Source: Rhodocyclaceae bacterium
Lineage (GTDB): Bacteria > Pseudomonadota > Gammaproteobacteria > Burkholderiales > Rhodocyclaceae
Direction of reading: 5' to 3'
Length of the DNA: 22,677 nt
NCBI GenBank assembly: GCA_030682595.1
Contig: JAUXNZ010000084.1
Span: 1-22,677 of the forward strand
A program made the position numbers and the translations under genes. The first letter of the stretch is position 1. Each line of letters begins with the position of its first letter. The notes under the pieces are model-generated. The model had not been told where the DNA came from. It worked only from the letters and a program-made list of their open reading frames with translations, and made no database searches. This document shows positions 16,874-22,677 of the stretch, piece after piece.

Positions 16874-17215
16874 TCAGCGGGACAGGATCCATTCGGCCAG
16901 ATTCTTGATGCGCGCCGCATCGCGCGTCTTGACCGCGCCGTGCTCGACCTTTTCGCCATCGACCTCGACTTCATGGGGTTCGGTGAGGTTCTTGGTGATC
17001 AGCGCCATGGCGTCCGGCTTGCCCTTGTATTCAGCGGCAGTCTTCTTGAAGGACGGCCCTTTCTTGTTGCGCTTCTCGTCATGGCACTTGCCGCACTGGC
17101 TGTCTTTCAGCAACTTTTGGGCATCGGCTTCATCCACTGCGGCATGTACGACAGCACCGGAAAGTGTCATAAGCAGGGAACCGGACAACAGAATCGCGGC
17201 TTTCTTGAGGTTCAT
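16874..17215 (-). CDS. Periplasmic monohaem c-type cytochrome (proximal paralogue, MtoD-like position)
   Basis: ATG 17215 gives 113 residues; GGAG at 17222–17225 is six bases upstream, which favours it over a TTG four codons earlier. A signal peptide (about 1–25) precedes a single haem site, CGKCH at 41–45. The rest matches the 10602–10931 protein closely: both have DEADA, LLKDS, EV-x-VDGEK or EV-x-IDGEK, and VKTRDAARI. No methionine position after the haem is shared; a His-Gly pair (His92 here) is, suggesting histidine ligation. It heads the decahaem–porin unit. In Sideroxydans the monohaem shuttle MtoD sits with mtoAB, so an equivalent periplasmic shuttle role between inner-membrane module and conduit is inferred from position and size only. 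Confidence 0.92.
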   Translation of the reverse strand: MNLKKAAILLSGSLLMTLSGAVVHAAVDEADAQKLLKDSQCGKCHDEKRNKKGPSFKKTAAEYKGKPDAMALITKNLTEPHEVEVDGEKVEHGAVKTRDAARIKNLAEWILSR

Positions 17216-17262
17216 CGCATGCTCCAATCAATGAGAAGGCTTGAATAAGGCTTTGGGACGCG

Positions 17263-17291
17263 ATGATCAACAGTTGCCGCAGGGCAATCAA
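17263..17291 (-). promoter_or_regulatory. Candidate sigma70 promoter for the cytochrome unit
   Basis: On the minus strand TTGATT (17286–17291) and GATCAT (17263–17268) are separated by 17 bp, each matching four of six consensus bases. A start near 17255 would leave a leader of about 40 bases. A G8 run directly abuts the minus-35 element and one arm of the 13-bp inverted repeat covers the spacer. Both hexamers are weak, so this is a candidate only. Confidence 0.3.
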
Positions 17292-17383
17292 CCCCCCCCA
17301 CAGGGCACTGGCAAGAGATCTTTACAAATATTTAGCTGCTGGGACCATTAATAGGGTCCATGCGGTGGCTTTGCCCTGCGGCA
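17275..17383. repeat. 13-bp inverted repeat pair with 83-bp spacing
   Basis: TGCCGCAGGGCAA (17275–17287) is exactly the reverse complement of TTGCCCTGCGGCA (17371–17383). The match does not extend outward. The spacing suits a DNA-looping operator pair or a long-range RNA fold; which, if either, is unknown. Confidence 0.7.
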
Positions 17384-17565
17384 TTGCCCGGACAGCATAG
17401 GAACCCGAGGATTGTTCGTCCCTGCCAACCACACCGCCATGCGATGTTCAACTTACTGTTTATGAGTAATATTTGCCGCCATGCCCATGGTTCGGAGCGT
17501 GCCTTGCCGACATTCGGGTGCGTAATGGACCCATTTTCCGACCAGAATCCATGGGCTCTACATGG

Positions 17566-17591
17566 GTTTGCATATGTAAAACTATGCAAAC
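17566..17591. promoter_or_regulatory. 9-bp dyad overlapping a CpxR-box-like site
   Basis: GTTTGCATA (17566–17574) and TATGCAAAC (17583–17591) form a perfect inverted repeat with an 8-base spacer. The right half also reads GTAAA-N5-GCAAA (17576–17590), close to the GTAAA-N5-GTAAA box bound by CpxR in enterobacteria. It lies about 110 bp upstream of the CpxR-like regulator start. Autoregulation by the regulator is a reasonable inference; binding is unproven. Confidence 0.5.
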
Positions 17592-17701
17592 TTACCTGGC
17601 TCAATTGAACCTTTGTCGCATTTTTGCGAATACCCTTCGCGCCTGATTGCGGAATGTACTTGCCCCCATTACCGGGGCCATGTCGATGGAGACGAAGAAA
17701 C

Positions 17702-18400
17702 TTGGAAACTTGCGCGCCACGCGTACTGCTGATCGATGACGACGCACCGCTTTGCCAACTGCTTGTCGAGTACCTCGGCGCGGAAGGCTTGAGACTGACC
17801 GCGGCGCACGATGGCGAGACCGGCTTGCGGGAAATTCACGGTGGCGCATTCGAACTGGTCATTCTCGACATCATGCTGCCGGACATCAGCGGACTGGAGG
17901 TATTACGCCGCATCCGTCGCACCAGCGATCTGGCGGTCCTGATGCTGACCGCGCGCGGTGACGATCTCGACCGGATTCTCGGCCTGGAACTCGGTGCCGA
18001 CGACTACCTTGCCAAGCCCTGCAATCCGCGCGAACTGGCTGCCCGCGCACATGCCGTGCTGCGCCGCACGCGGCATGTGGTCCCGGATACCCGGCCGGAA
18101 CAAGCCCCCGCAAGTTGGCTGACGCTGTCGATCACACAGCGCCGCGCCAACTGGCGCGACACACCGCTCAATCTGACCAGCACCGAATTCAACATCCTCG
18201 CCGCCTTGTTCGAAAACGCCGGCACAGTGGTTTCCAAGGCCGAGCTTTCCCGGCGGGCACTGGGTAGAACGCTGGTGCCCTATGACCGCAGTCTCGACAT
18301 GCATCTGAGCCATTTGCGACGCAAGCTCGGCACGTTCGCGGATGGCCGCTCGCCGATTCAAACCATTCATGGTGCAGGCTACATCCTGTTGAAAGACTGA
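17702..18400 (+). CDS. OmpR/CpxR-type response regulator
   Basis: A receiver domain (about residues 5–120) is joined to a winged-helix DNA-binding domain (about 138–232). The acidic pocket Asp12–Asp14, phosphoacceptor Asp56 (LVILDIMLP), Thr83 and Lys105 (YLAKP) are all present. The DNA-binding half has LNLTSTEFNILAALFENAG and the terminal TIHGAGYILLKD of the OmpR class. The start is taken as a TTG at 17702 (232 residues, beginning ETCAPRVLLIDDD) because GGAG lies ten bases upstream and this gives the family's usual N-terminus; an in-frame ATG at 17654 would add 16 residues. The kinase follows after five bases. It reads away from the cytochrome cluster across a shared regulatory region, so cytochrome control is inferred. 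Confidence 0.92.
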   Translation: METCAPRVLLIDDDAPLCQLLVEYLGAEGLRLTAAHDGETGLREIHGGAFELVILDIMLPDISGLEVLRRIRRTSDLAVLMLTARGDDLDRILGLELGADDYLAKPCNPRELAARAHAVLRRTRHVVPDTRPEQAPASWLTLSITQRRANWRDTPLNLTSTEFNILAALFENAGTVVSKAELSRRALGRTLVPYDRSLDMHLSHLRRKLGTFADGRSPIQTIHGAGYILLKD

Positions 18401-18405
18401 ATGTC

Positions 18406-19821
18406 ATGAACGCAGCCCTTTCCCGCTGGCGCCTGCTCATCCCCGGCCGGCTGTTCCTGAAGATATTCGTTTCGCTCTGGCTGTCGATAGCCACCATCGC
18501 ACTTGCCGTCGACTTCATCGTCGACTCCCTGTTTCAGGCGAAACTGCGCCGCTCACCCGACCTGTCGCTCGGTTTCCGGGCCGAGTTGGCGACGTCACTG
18601 GTGGCAACCACCCTGCGTCAGGGTGACCGCGAAGAAACCCGCCGCCTGTTCGAGAGTTGGCTGGGAAAGCGCGACCTTCCGGTGCTGGTGGTCGATGCAC
18701 TGGGGCAGGATATGTTCGGTCGCACCGTTGCGCCGGGGGCGCTGAAACAGGCACTCGCCGTACTGGAAACCACACCGGCGGAATTGGCAGTGCAAAAGGT
18801 GGATGCGCCGGACGGGCAGTCTTTTGTCCTGTTCGTGCCGCTGGCACTGCTGCCTTCTTCCCCGCCGCATCTGCACGTATACCAATACGCGGATTCGTCG
18901 CGCATCGAAATCCTCTCCATGACCCTGGCCAGCCTGCTTTTCGCCTTCGGCATGGCTTGGTATCTGTTCCGCCCGATACGCCATTTGCACGAGGCAAGCC
19001 AGAACTTTGCCGACGGCGCGCTGGATACCCGCATCGCCGCAATGCTCGGCAAGCGCAATGACGAATTTGCCGATCTGGCACGTGATTTCGACCGCATGGC
19101 GGAGCGTTTGCAAACCACCATCGAGGACAAGACGCGCCTGTTGCATGATGTCTCGCATGAATTGCGCTCGCCGCTGACCCGCATGCAGGTGGCCCTGGAA
19201 ATGTCGCAGCAGGCGCCGGATAAAAGTGCGCGCATGCTCGACCGCATTCGCCATGAGGTCATGCGTCTCGATCGAATTCTCGGCGATACGCTGACGCTGT
19301 CCCGCCTCGAATCGGTGGCGGAGAGCAACGGGGAAAAGGATTGTGTCAATCTCGTGGAACTGCTCGAAGATATCGTCAGCGACGTCCGGTTCGAGGCCGC
19401 GCAGGAGGAGAAGAAAATCGTTCTCCACGCCAGCGGTGAGATCCTGATCGACGGAAATGCCGCACTCCTGCGCAGTGCGATCGAAAACGTGATTCGTAAT
19501 GGCATGCAGCACACGCCGCAGGGCAGCACCGTAACCATCGGGCTGCTGGCGCCACGCCATGATTGGGTGGACCTGCGCATTTGCGACAGCGGCACGGGTG
19601 TGGCGCCGGACGAGCTCAATGCGATTTTCGAACCCTTCTACCGCGGCAAGGAAAACCGCGCCAATGGCGGCCATGGACTCGGACTCTCGATTGTCAGAAG
19701 AGCCATCGAGGCGCACGGTGGCAAGGTCAGCGCCGACAACCACAAGCCCGAAGGCGGCTTGTGCGTGATCATGTCACTACCTGTCGCCCAGCATGCAGAC
19801 ACATTACCGGAACCGCGCTGA
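18406..19821 (+). CDS. CpxA-like membrane sensor histidine kinase
   Basis: The 471-residue protein has a transmembrane segment at about 17–40, a periplasmic sensor of about 125 residues, a second transmembrane segment at about 168–188, a HAMP linker, then a kinase core. His251 in HDVSHELRSPLTRM is the phosphorylation site. The N-box (Asn365 in ENVIRNGMQHT), G1 (DSGTG, 394–398) and G2 (GGHGLGLS, 421–428) are intact. It should phosphorylate the regulator encoded five bases upstream. The periplasmic domain has no CXXCH or obvious ligand motif, so its signal (redox, metal, envelope stress) is unknown. The final codon lies inside the left arm of a long inverted repeat. Confidence 0.95.
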   Translation: MNAALSRWRLLIPGRLFLKIFVSLWLSIATIALAVDFIVDSLFQAKLRRSPDLSLGFRAELATSLVATTLRQGDREETRRLFESWLGKRDLPVLVVDALGQDMFGRTVAPGALKQALAVLETTPAELAVQKVDAPDGQSFVLFVPLALLPSSPPHLHVYQYADSSRIEILSMTLASLLFAFGMAWYLFRPIRHLHEASQNFADGALDTRIAAMLGKRNDEFADLARDFDRMAERLQTTIEDKTRLLHDVSHELRSPLTRMQVALEMSQQAPDKSARMLDRIRHEVMRLDRILGDTLTLSRLESVAESNGEKDCVNLVELLEDIVSDVRFEAAQEEKKIVLHASGEILIDGNAALLRSAIENVIRNGMQHTPQGSTVTIGLLAPRHDWVDLRICDSGTGVAPDELNAIFEPFYRGKENRANGGHGLGLSIVRRAIEAHGGKVSADNHKPEGGLCVIMSLPVAQHADTLPEPR

Positions 19822-19865
19822 CTTTCATGATGCGTGAAACATCACCCCGCATCATGAAAGTCAGC
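19817..19865. repeat. Perfect 18-bp inverted repeat at the kinase 3' end
   Basis: GCTGACTTTCATGATGCG (19817–19834) is exactly complementary to 19848–19865, with a 13-base loop. The left arm contains the TGA stop of the histidine kinase. No T run follows on either strand, so it is not a classical intrinsic terminator. It could protect the 3' end of the two-component transcript or be part of a mobile palindromic repeat; ACTTTCATG recurs at 19972–19980. Confidence 0.85.
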
Positions 19866-19891
19866 CCCTTCCCATGGCCCCCCACCCCCTG

Positions 19892-19933
19892 CCCCCGCCC
19901 CGGGGCGGGGGTTGAAGTTTGTTCGCTGCGCTC
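19892..19933. repeat. GC-rich palindrome plus TCGCTGCGCTC tail, copy 1
   Basis: CCCCCGCCCC (19892–19901) directly abuts its complement GGGGCGGGGG (19902–19911). Eleven bases further on comes TCGCTGCGCTC (19923–19933). The same arrangement recurs at 21841–21879, which suggests a dispersed REP-like element. Confidence 0.6.
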
Positions 19934-19977
19934 ATGGGGTTACTCGGCGTCAAATTGCGTGTTTCACGCTAACTTTC

Positions 19978-20673
19978 ATGGTCGATAGCGCCACCCCCGG
20001 CCTGATCTGGCTGGCGCTCGGCTGGCTCGCCTACGCCGTACTGCATTCGCTGCTCGCCGCGCTGGCCGTCAAGGCCTGGGTCACGCGGCGCTGGCCGCAA
20101 TTCGCTCCGGCTTACCGACTCGCTTACAACATCATGGCCGGCGTCCTGCTGCTGCCCCTCTTGTGGGCCACCTGGGCAATTCCCGGCGACTGGTTGTGGC
20201 GCTGGACAGGACTGGCGGGATGGCTCGCCAACGGACTGGCGCTCGCGGCGCTGGCCGGCTTCTGGCTTTCCTCGACCGGCTACGACATGGGGGAATTTCT
20301 CGGCACGCGGGCGCTGCAGGAGCGCCGCCGCGATGCCGGCGAGCACGACGGCTTGCGCATTTCGGCCCTGCACCGCTACGTCCGCCACCCGTGGTATGCG
20401 CTGGGGCTGCTGCTGATCTGGACGCGCGACATGAACGCGCCGTTCCTCGTTTCGGCCGTGGCGATCACGCTGTATTTCGTGATCGGCTCGCGCCTCGAAG
20501 AACGCAAGCTGGAAGCCCATTTCGGCGCGGCTTACCGGGATTACATGAAAAAAGTGCCGGGGCTTTTTCCCCTGCCCGGGAAAACCCTCTCCGCGACCGA
20601 GGCTGATTTGTTAATGCAAAGGTCAGTGGAGAGATTAATGGAGAGTTCTGGGCATCGCCAGCACGAACTCTGA
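19978..20673 (+). CDS. Integral membrane methyltransferase, ICMT/NnrU-like
   Basis: From ATG 19978 the protein has 231 residues with four or more transmembrane segments (LIWLALGWLAYAVLHSLLAA, then about 45–65, 80–98 and 155–170). The C-terminal part has RHPWYALGLLLIW and then EERKLEAHFGAAYRDYMKKV, the SAM-binding pattern of isoprenylcysteine carboxyl methyltransferase-like and NnrU/MddA-like membrane enzymes. The methyl acceptor is unknown; methanethiol, a lipid or a small molecule are all possible. An upstream in-frame start at 19912 would run through the repeat and is rejected. No good Shine-Dalgarno is visible, and the start codon sits in the third copy of ACTTTCATG. The last 39 bp overlap the 3' end of apaG. 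Confidence 0.8.
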   Translation: MVDSATPGLIWLALGWLAYAVLHSLLAALAVKAWVTRRWPQFAPAYRLAYNIMAGVLLLPLLWATWAIPGDWLWRWTGLAGWLANGLALAALAGFWLSSTGYDMGEFLGTRALQERRRDAGEHDGLRISALHRYVRHPWYALGLLLIWTRDMNAPFLVSAVAITLYFVIGSRLEERKLEAHFGAAYRDYMKKVPGLFPLPGKTLSATEADLLMQRSVERLMESSGHRQHEL

Positions 20674-21018
20674 AATGGGCGCCTCGAAGCGCGTGCCGTC
20701 TTCGGCAACCATCTGATAGCTGCCGCGCATGGTGCCCACCGGCGTCGCCAATGGGCAGCCGCTGGTATATTCAAACGATTCGCCCGGCTTCAGCAAGGGC
20801 TGATTCCCGACCACGCCCAGGCCACGCACTTCGTCCACCTTGCCCTCGGCGTCGGTGATGATCCAGTGGCGTGAAATAAGCTGCGCGGCGACGGTGCCGC
20901 TGTTCGTCAGCGCGATGGTGTAGATGAAAAAATAGCGCCCGGCCTCAGGCTCGGACTGCTCCGGCAGATACTGCGTCAGAACGTTGATGGTGATTTCGTG
21001 CTTTTTTGATTCGGCCAT
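20635..21018 (-). CDS. apaG: ApaG protein
   Basis: The 127-residue protein has the normal ApaG length. The segment VRGLGVVGNQPLLKPGESF followed by EYTSGCPLATPVGTMRGSY is the family signature, a fibronectin-III-like fold with a glycine-rich loop. ApaG is associated with Co2+/Mg2+ homeostasis phenotypes and with ApaH in other bacteria; its molecular role is not established. ATG 21018 is chosen because AGGG lies eight bases upstream; ATG 21045 and TTG 21048 lie in frame but without a site. It is convergent with the methyltransferase gene and divergent from rpe. Confidence 0.95.
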   Translation of the reverse strand: MAESKKHEITINVLTQYLPEQSEPEAGRYFFIYTIALTNSGTVAAQLISRHWIITDAEGKVDEVRGLGVVGNQPLLKPGESFEYTSGCPLATPVGTMRGSYQMVAEDGTRFEAPISEFVLAMPRTLH

Positions 21019-21124
21019 TCTGGCACCCTTGCTTATAGTTGGCATCAAAAATTGTTAGCCGGAGCAACACACGGCACCGATACAATCGGGTTCATTCCAG
21101 TTTAATCAATAGAGGAGCCTCTCC

Positions 21125-21820
21125 ATGGCCGCCACAACGTCATTTCGCATCGCCCCGTCCATCCTGTCCGCGAACTTCGCCAAACTGGGCGAAGAAGTCG
21201 ATAACGTGCTCAAAGCCGGCGCCGACATCGTGCATTTCGACGTGATGGACAACCATTACGTACCCAACCTGACCATTGGCCCGCTGGTTTGCGAAGCGCT
21301 GCGGAAGCATGGCGTCACCGCGCCGATCGACGTGCATCTGATGGTCAAGCCCGTCGACCGCATCATCCCCGATTTCGCCAAGGCCGGCGCCACCTACATC
21401 ACCTTCCACCCGGAGTCCTCCGAACATGTCGACCGCACCATCGGCCTGATCAAGGAATGCGGCTGCAAGGCCGGCCTGGTCTTCAACCCGGCCACGCCGC
21501 TGGACGTCCTCGAATACACGCTCGACAAGCTCGACATGGTGCTGCTGATGTCGGTGAACCCCGGCTTCGGCGGCCAGAAATTCATCCCCTACGTGCTCGA
21601 CAAGGCGCGTGCGGTGCGCAAGATGATCGACGACCGGGGCCTCAAGGTGGAGATCGAAATCGACGGCGGCGTCGGCCCGGCCAACATCGCCGAAGTCGCC
21701 CGTGCGGGCGTCGATACCTTCGTTGCCGGCTCGGCGGTATTTGGCAAGCGCAACGAAAGCGACCCTAATCACTACGACACGATCATCGGCCAGATGCGCG
21801 CCGAACTGGCGAAGGTCTAA
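21125..21820 (+). CDS. rpe: Ribulose-phosphate 3-epimerase
   Basis: The 231-residue TIM-barrel enzyme interconverts ribulose 5-phosphate and xylulose 5-phosphate in the pentose phosphate pathway or Calvin cycle. Conserved metal and catalytic residues are visible: His37 and Asp39 in HFDVMDNHYVPNLTIGP, His71 in DVHLMVKP and Asp180 in EIDGGVGPANI. The NPGFGGQKFIP phosphate loop is complete. GAGGAG lies seven bases before the ATG. gph follows on the same strand after 166 bp, a common pairing in betaproteobacteria linking pentose phosphates with phosphoglycolate salvage. Confidence 0.98.
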   Translation: MAATTSFRIAPSILSANFAKLGEEVDNVLKAGADIVHFDVMDNHYVPNLTIGPLVCEALRKHGVTAPIDVHLMVKPVDRIIPDFAKAGATYITFHPESSEHVDRTIGLIKECGCKAGLVFNPATPLDVLEYTLDKLDMVLLMSVNPGFGGQKFIPYVLDKARAVRKMIDDRGLKVEIEIDGGVGPANIAEVARAGVDTFVAGSAVFGKRNESDPNHYDTIIGQMRAELAKV

Positions 21821-21840
21821 ATCAGGCCCGCCCCTCCCGG

Positions 21841-21879
21841 CCTCCCCTCCCGGGGAGGTGACTGTTGCTCGCTGCGCTC
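21841..21879. repeat. GC-rich palindrome plus TCGCTGCGCTC tail, copy 2
   Basis: CCTCCCC (21841–21847) pairs with GGGGAGG (21852–21858) across a four-base loop. TCGCTGCGCTC follows at 21869–21879. It lies just after rpe and could attenuate transcription into gph, but no T run follows. Confidence 0.55.
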
Positions 21880-21986
21880 GGCTATCACGGGGCGCTTCGT
21901 TACGGGCCACGGCGCGGATTGCGGCTGGCGCCGCGTGCCGCCTTTCCTTGGGGCGGCCCGGCGGAAAGTCTATTGGAGTGTAATTC

Positions 21987-22655
21987 ATGATTTCCGTCAA
22001 AGCTGTTCTGCTCGACCTGGACGGCACGCTGCTCGACACCGTGCTCGACCTGCATGCCGCCGCCAACGGCATGCTGGCCGATCTCGGTCGGCCGCCGGTT
22101 GCCGTTCTGGACATCCGCGCCTATGTCGGGCGCGGCATTCCCAATCTGGTCAAGCGCGTGCTCGCCGGCAAGCTCGAAGCGGCGGACGATCCCGATCCGC
22201 CTCCGGCCGACGCACTCGCCAGCTTCAAGAAGCACTACGCACACTTCAACGGTCGCGCCGCGCAGCCTTTCCCCGGCGTCGTCGAGGGACTGCAGGCACT
22301 CAAGGCCATGGGCTTGCCGCTCGGCGTCATCACCAACAAGGCGCAGGCGTTCACCCTGCCCCTGCTCGAACGCACCGGGCTCGCGCCCTTCATGAGCGTG
22401 ACGGTCAGCGGCGACCAGTTGCCGAAGCCGAAACCCGATCCGATGCCGGTGGTCTGGGCCTGTGGCCGCATGAATGTCTCGCCCGCCGACACCTTGCTGA
22501 TCGGCGACTCGGTGCATGACTTCAAGGCCGGCCACGCCGCCGGCTGTCGCGTCTTCCTCGTGCCCTACGGCTACAACGAAGGCCAGGACGTGCAGGGCCT
22601 TGCCGCCGATGCTATAGTCGCGTCCATTCTTGAAGCCGCGCATTTGATTGACTGA
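21987..22655 (+). CDS. gph: Phosphoglycolate phosphatase, HAD superfamily
   Basis: The 222-residue protein has all HAD motifs: nucleophile Asp10 and Asp12 in LLDLDGTLLDT, motif II Thr116 in VITNK, the motif III lysine in LPKPKPDP, and motif IV GDSVHD (Asp174, Asp178). A helical cap occupies roughly residues 20–95. Gph hydrolyses 2-phosphoglycolate, from DNA repair or RubisCO oxygenation, to glycolate. TTGGAG precedes the ATG by about 11 bases. Location after rpe supports Gph over other HAD phosphatases, though the family is broad and substrate cannot be read with certainty. Confidence 0.92.
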   Translation: MISVKAVLLDLDGTLLDTVLDLHAAANGMLADLGRPPVAVLDIRAYVGRGIPNLVKRVLAGKLEAADDPDPPPADALASFKKHYAHFNGRAAQPFPGVVEGLQALKAMGLPLGVITNKAQAFTLPLLERTGLAPFMSVTVSGDQLPKPKPDPMPVVWACGRMNVSPADTLLIGDSVHDFKAGHAAGCRVFLVPYGYNEGQDVQGLAADAIVASILEAAHLID

Positions 22656-22677
22656 GCTGATCCACAAACCATGAACA

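Larger units (their letters stand above)
17216..17701. promoter_or_regulatory. 486-bp divergent regulatory region between cytochromes and two-component system
   Basis: No credible gene lies here; the small open frames have no ribosome binding site or recognisable product. The stretch is more AT-rich than its neighbours. It holds a C8 run (17292–17299), a perfect 13-bp inverted repeat (17275–17287 and 17371–17383), a near-palindrome AATGGACCCATT (17524–17535), a GGACC/GGTCC dyad near 17342–17358, a 9-bp dyad (17566–17591) and a small TCGCA/TGCGA hairpin (17616–17629). The promoters for the leftward cytochrome unit and the rightward regulator must lie within it. Confidence 0.7.

Noticed and set aside
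17360..17608. 82-codon open frame in the divergent regulatory region
   Set aside because: No ribosome binding site, no recognisable domain, and it spans the dyads and repeats of the regulatory region.
18595..19743. 382-codon minus-strand open frame opposite the histidine kinase
   Set aside because: It is the antisense of a gene with intact H, N and G boxes; no start signal or family resemblance.
19892..19911. GC-only palindrome considered as an intrinsic terminator
   Set aside because: No T tract follows on either strand; recorded as a repeat instead.
22671..22677. ATG at the right edge, possible start of the next gene
   Set aside because: Only two codons are visible and no ribosome binding site precedes it. 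trpE often follows gph in betaproteobacteria, but nothing here can support that call.

Overview
The window is about 22.7 kb of high-GC chromosome, read here as a betaproteobacterium, probably Rhodocyclales- or Nitrosomonadales-like. The basis is the conserved order tldD–nitrilase–yhdP with divergent glnE, the rpe–gph pair, the GC-rich codon use and a large c-type cytochrome cluster. This is inference from gene content; no rRNA or marker comparison was possible.

Region 1 (1–5016, minus strand) is housekeeping: the 5' end of tldD (cut by the window edge), a Nit-type carbon-nitrogen hydrolase and the giant AsmA-like envelope protein YhdP, whose stop overlaps the hydrolase start. Region 2 (5017–10542, plus strand) runs glnE (glutamine synthetase adenylylation), a secreted OB-fold protein, an unusual two-STAS-domain protein with an internal duplication, and argJ (arginine biosynthesis).

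Region 3 (10602–17215, minus strand) is the most notable part. Six genes encode 23 CXXCH haem sites plus an integral membrane cytochrome b. In transcription order they are a monohaem cytochrome, a decahaem MtrA/DmsE/PioA-type cytochrome, an MtrB/PioB-type outer-membrane beta-barrel, a nonahaem cytochrome fused to a multi-pass cytochrome b (the architecture of Geobacter CbcL), a dihaem c4-like cytochrome and a second monohaem cytochrome paralogous to the first. Together they look like a complete route for electrons between the quinone pool and the cell exterior: inner-membrane quinol module, periplasmic shuttles, then a porin-cytochrome conduit. No cell-surface multihaem cytochrome (MtrC/OmcA type) lies in the window. 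A strong intrinsic terminator after the porin gene splits the cluster into two likely transcription units.

Region 4 (17216–19821) is a 486-bp divergent regulatory region followed by an OmpR/CpxR-type response regulator and a CpxA-like histidine kinase. The region holds a 9-bp dyad overlapping a CpxR-box-like pair of pentamers, a 13-bp inverted repeat pair and a run of eight C. The position suggests, but does not prove, that the two-component system controls the cytochromes.

Region 5 (19822–22677) returns to housekeeping: a palindromic repeat-rich gap, an integral membrane methyltransferase of the ICMT/NnrU type, apaG (convergent, overlapping the methyltransferase 3' end), rpe, a second GC-rich palindromic gap and gph. 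No tRNA, rRNA, transposase, integrase or CRISPR array was seen.
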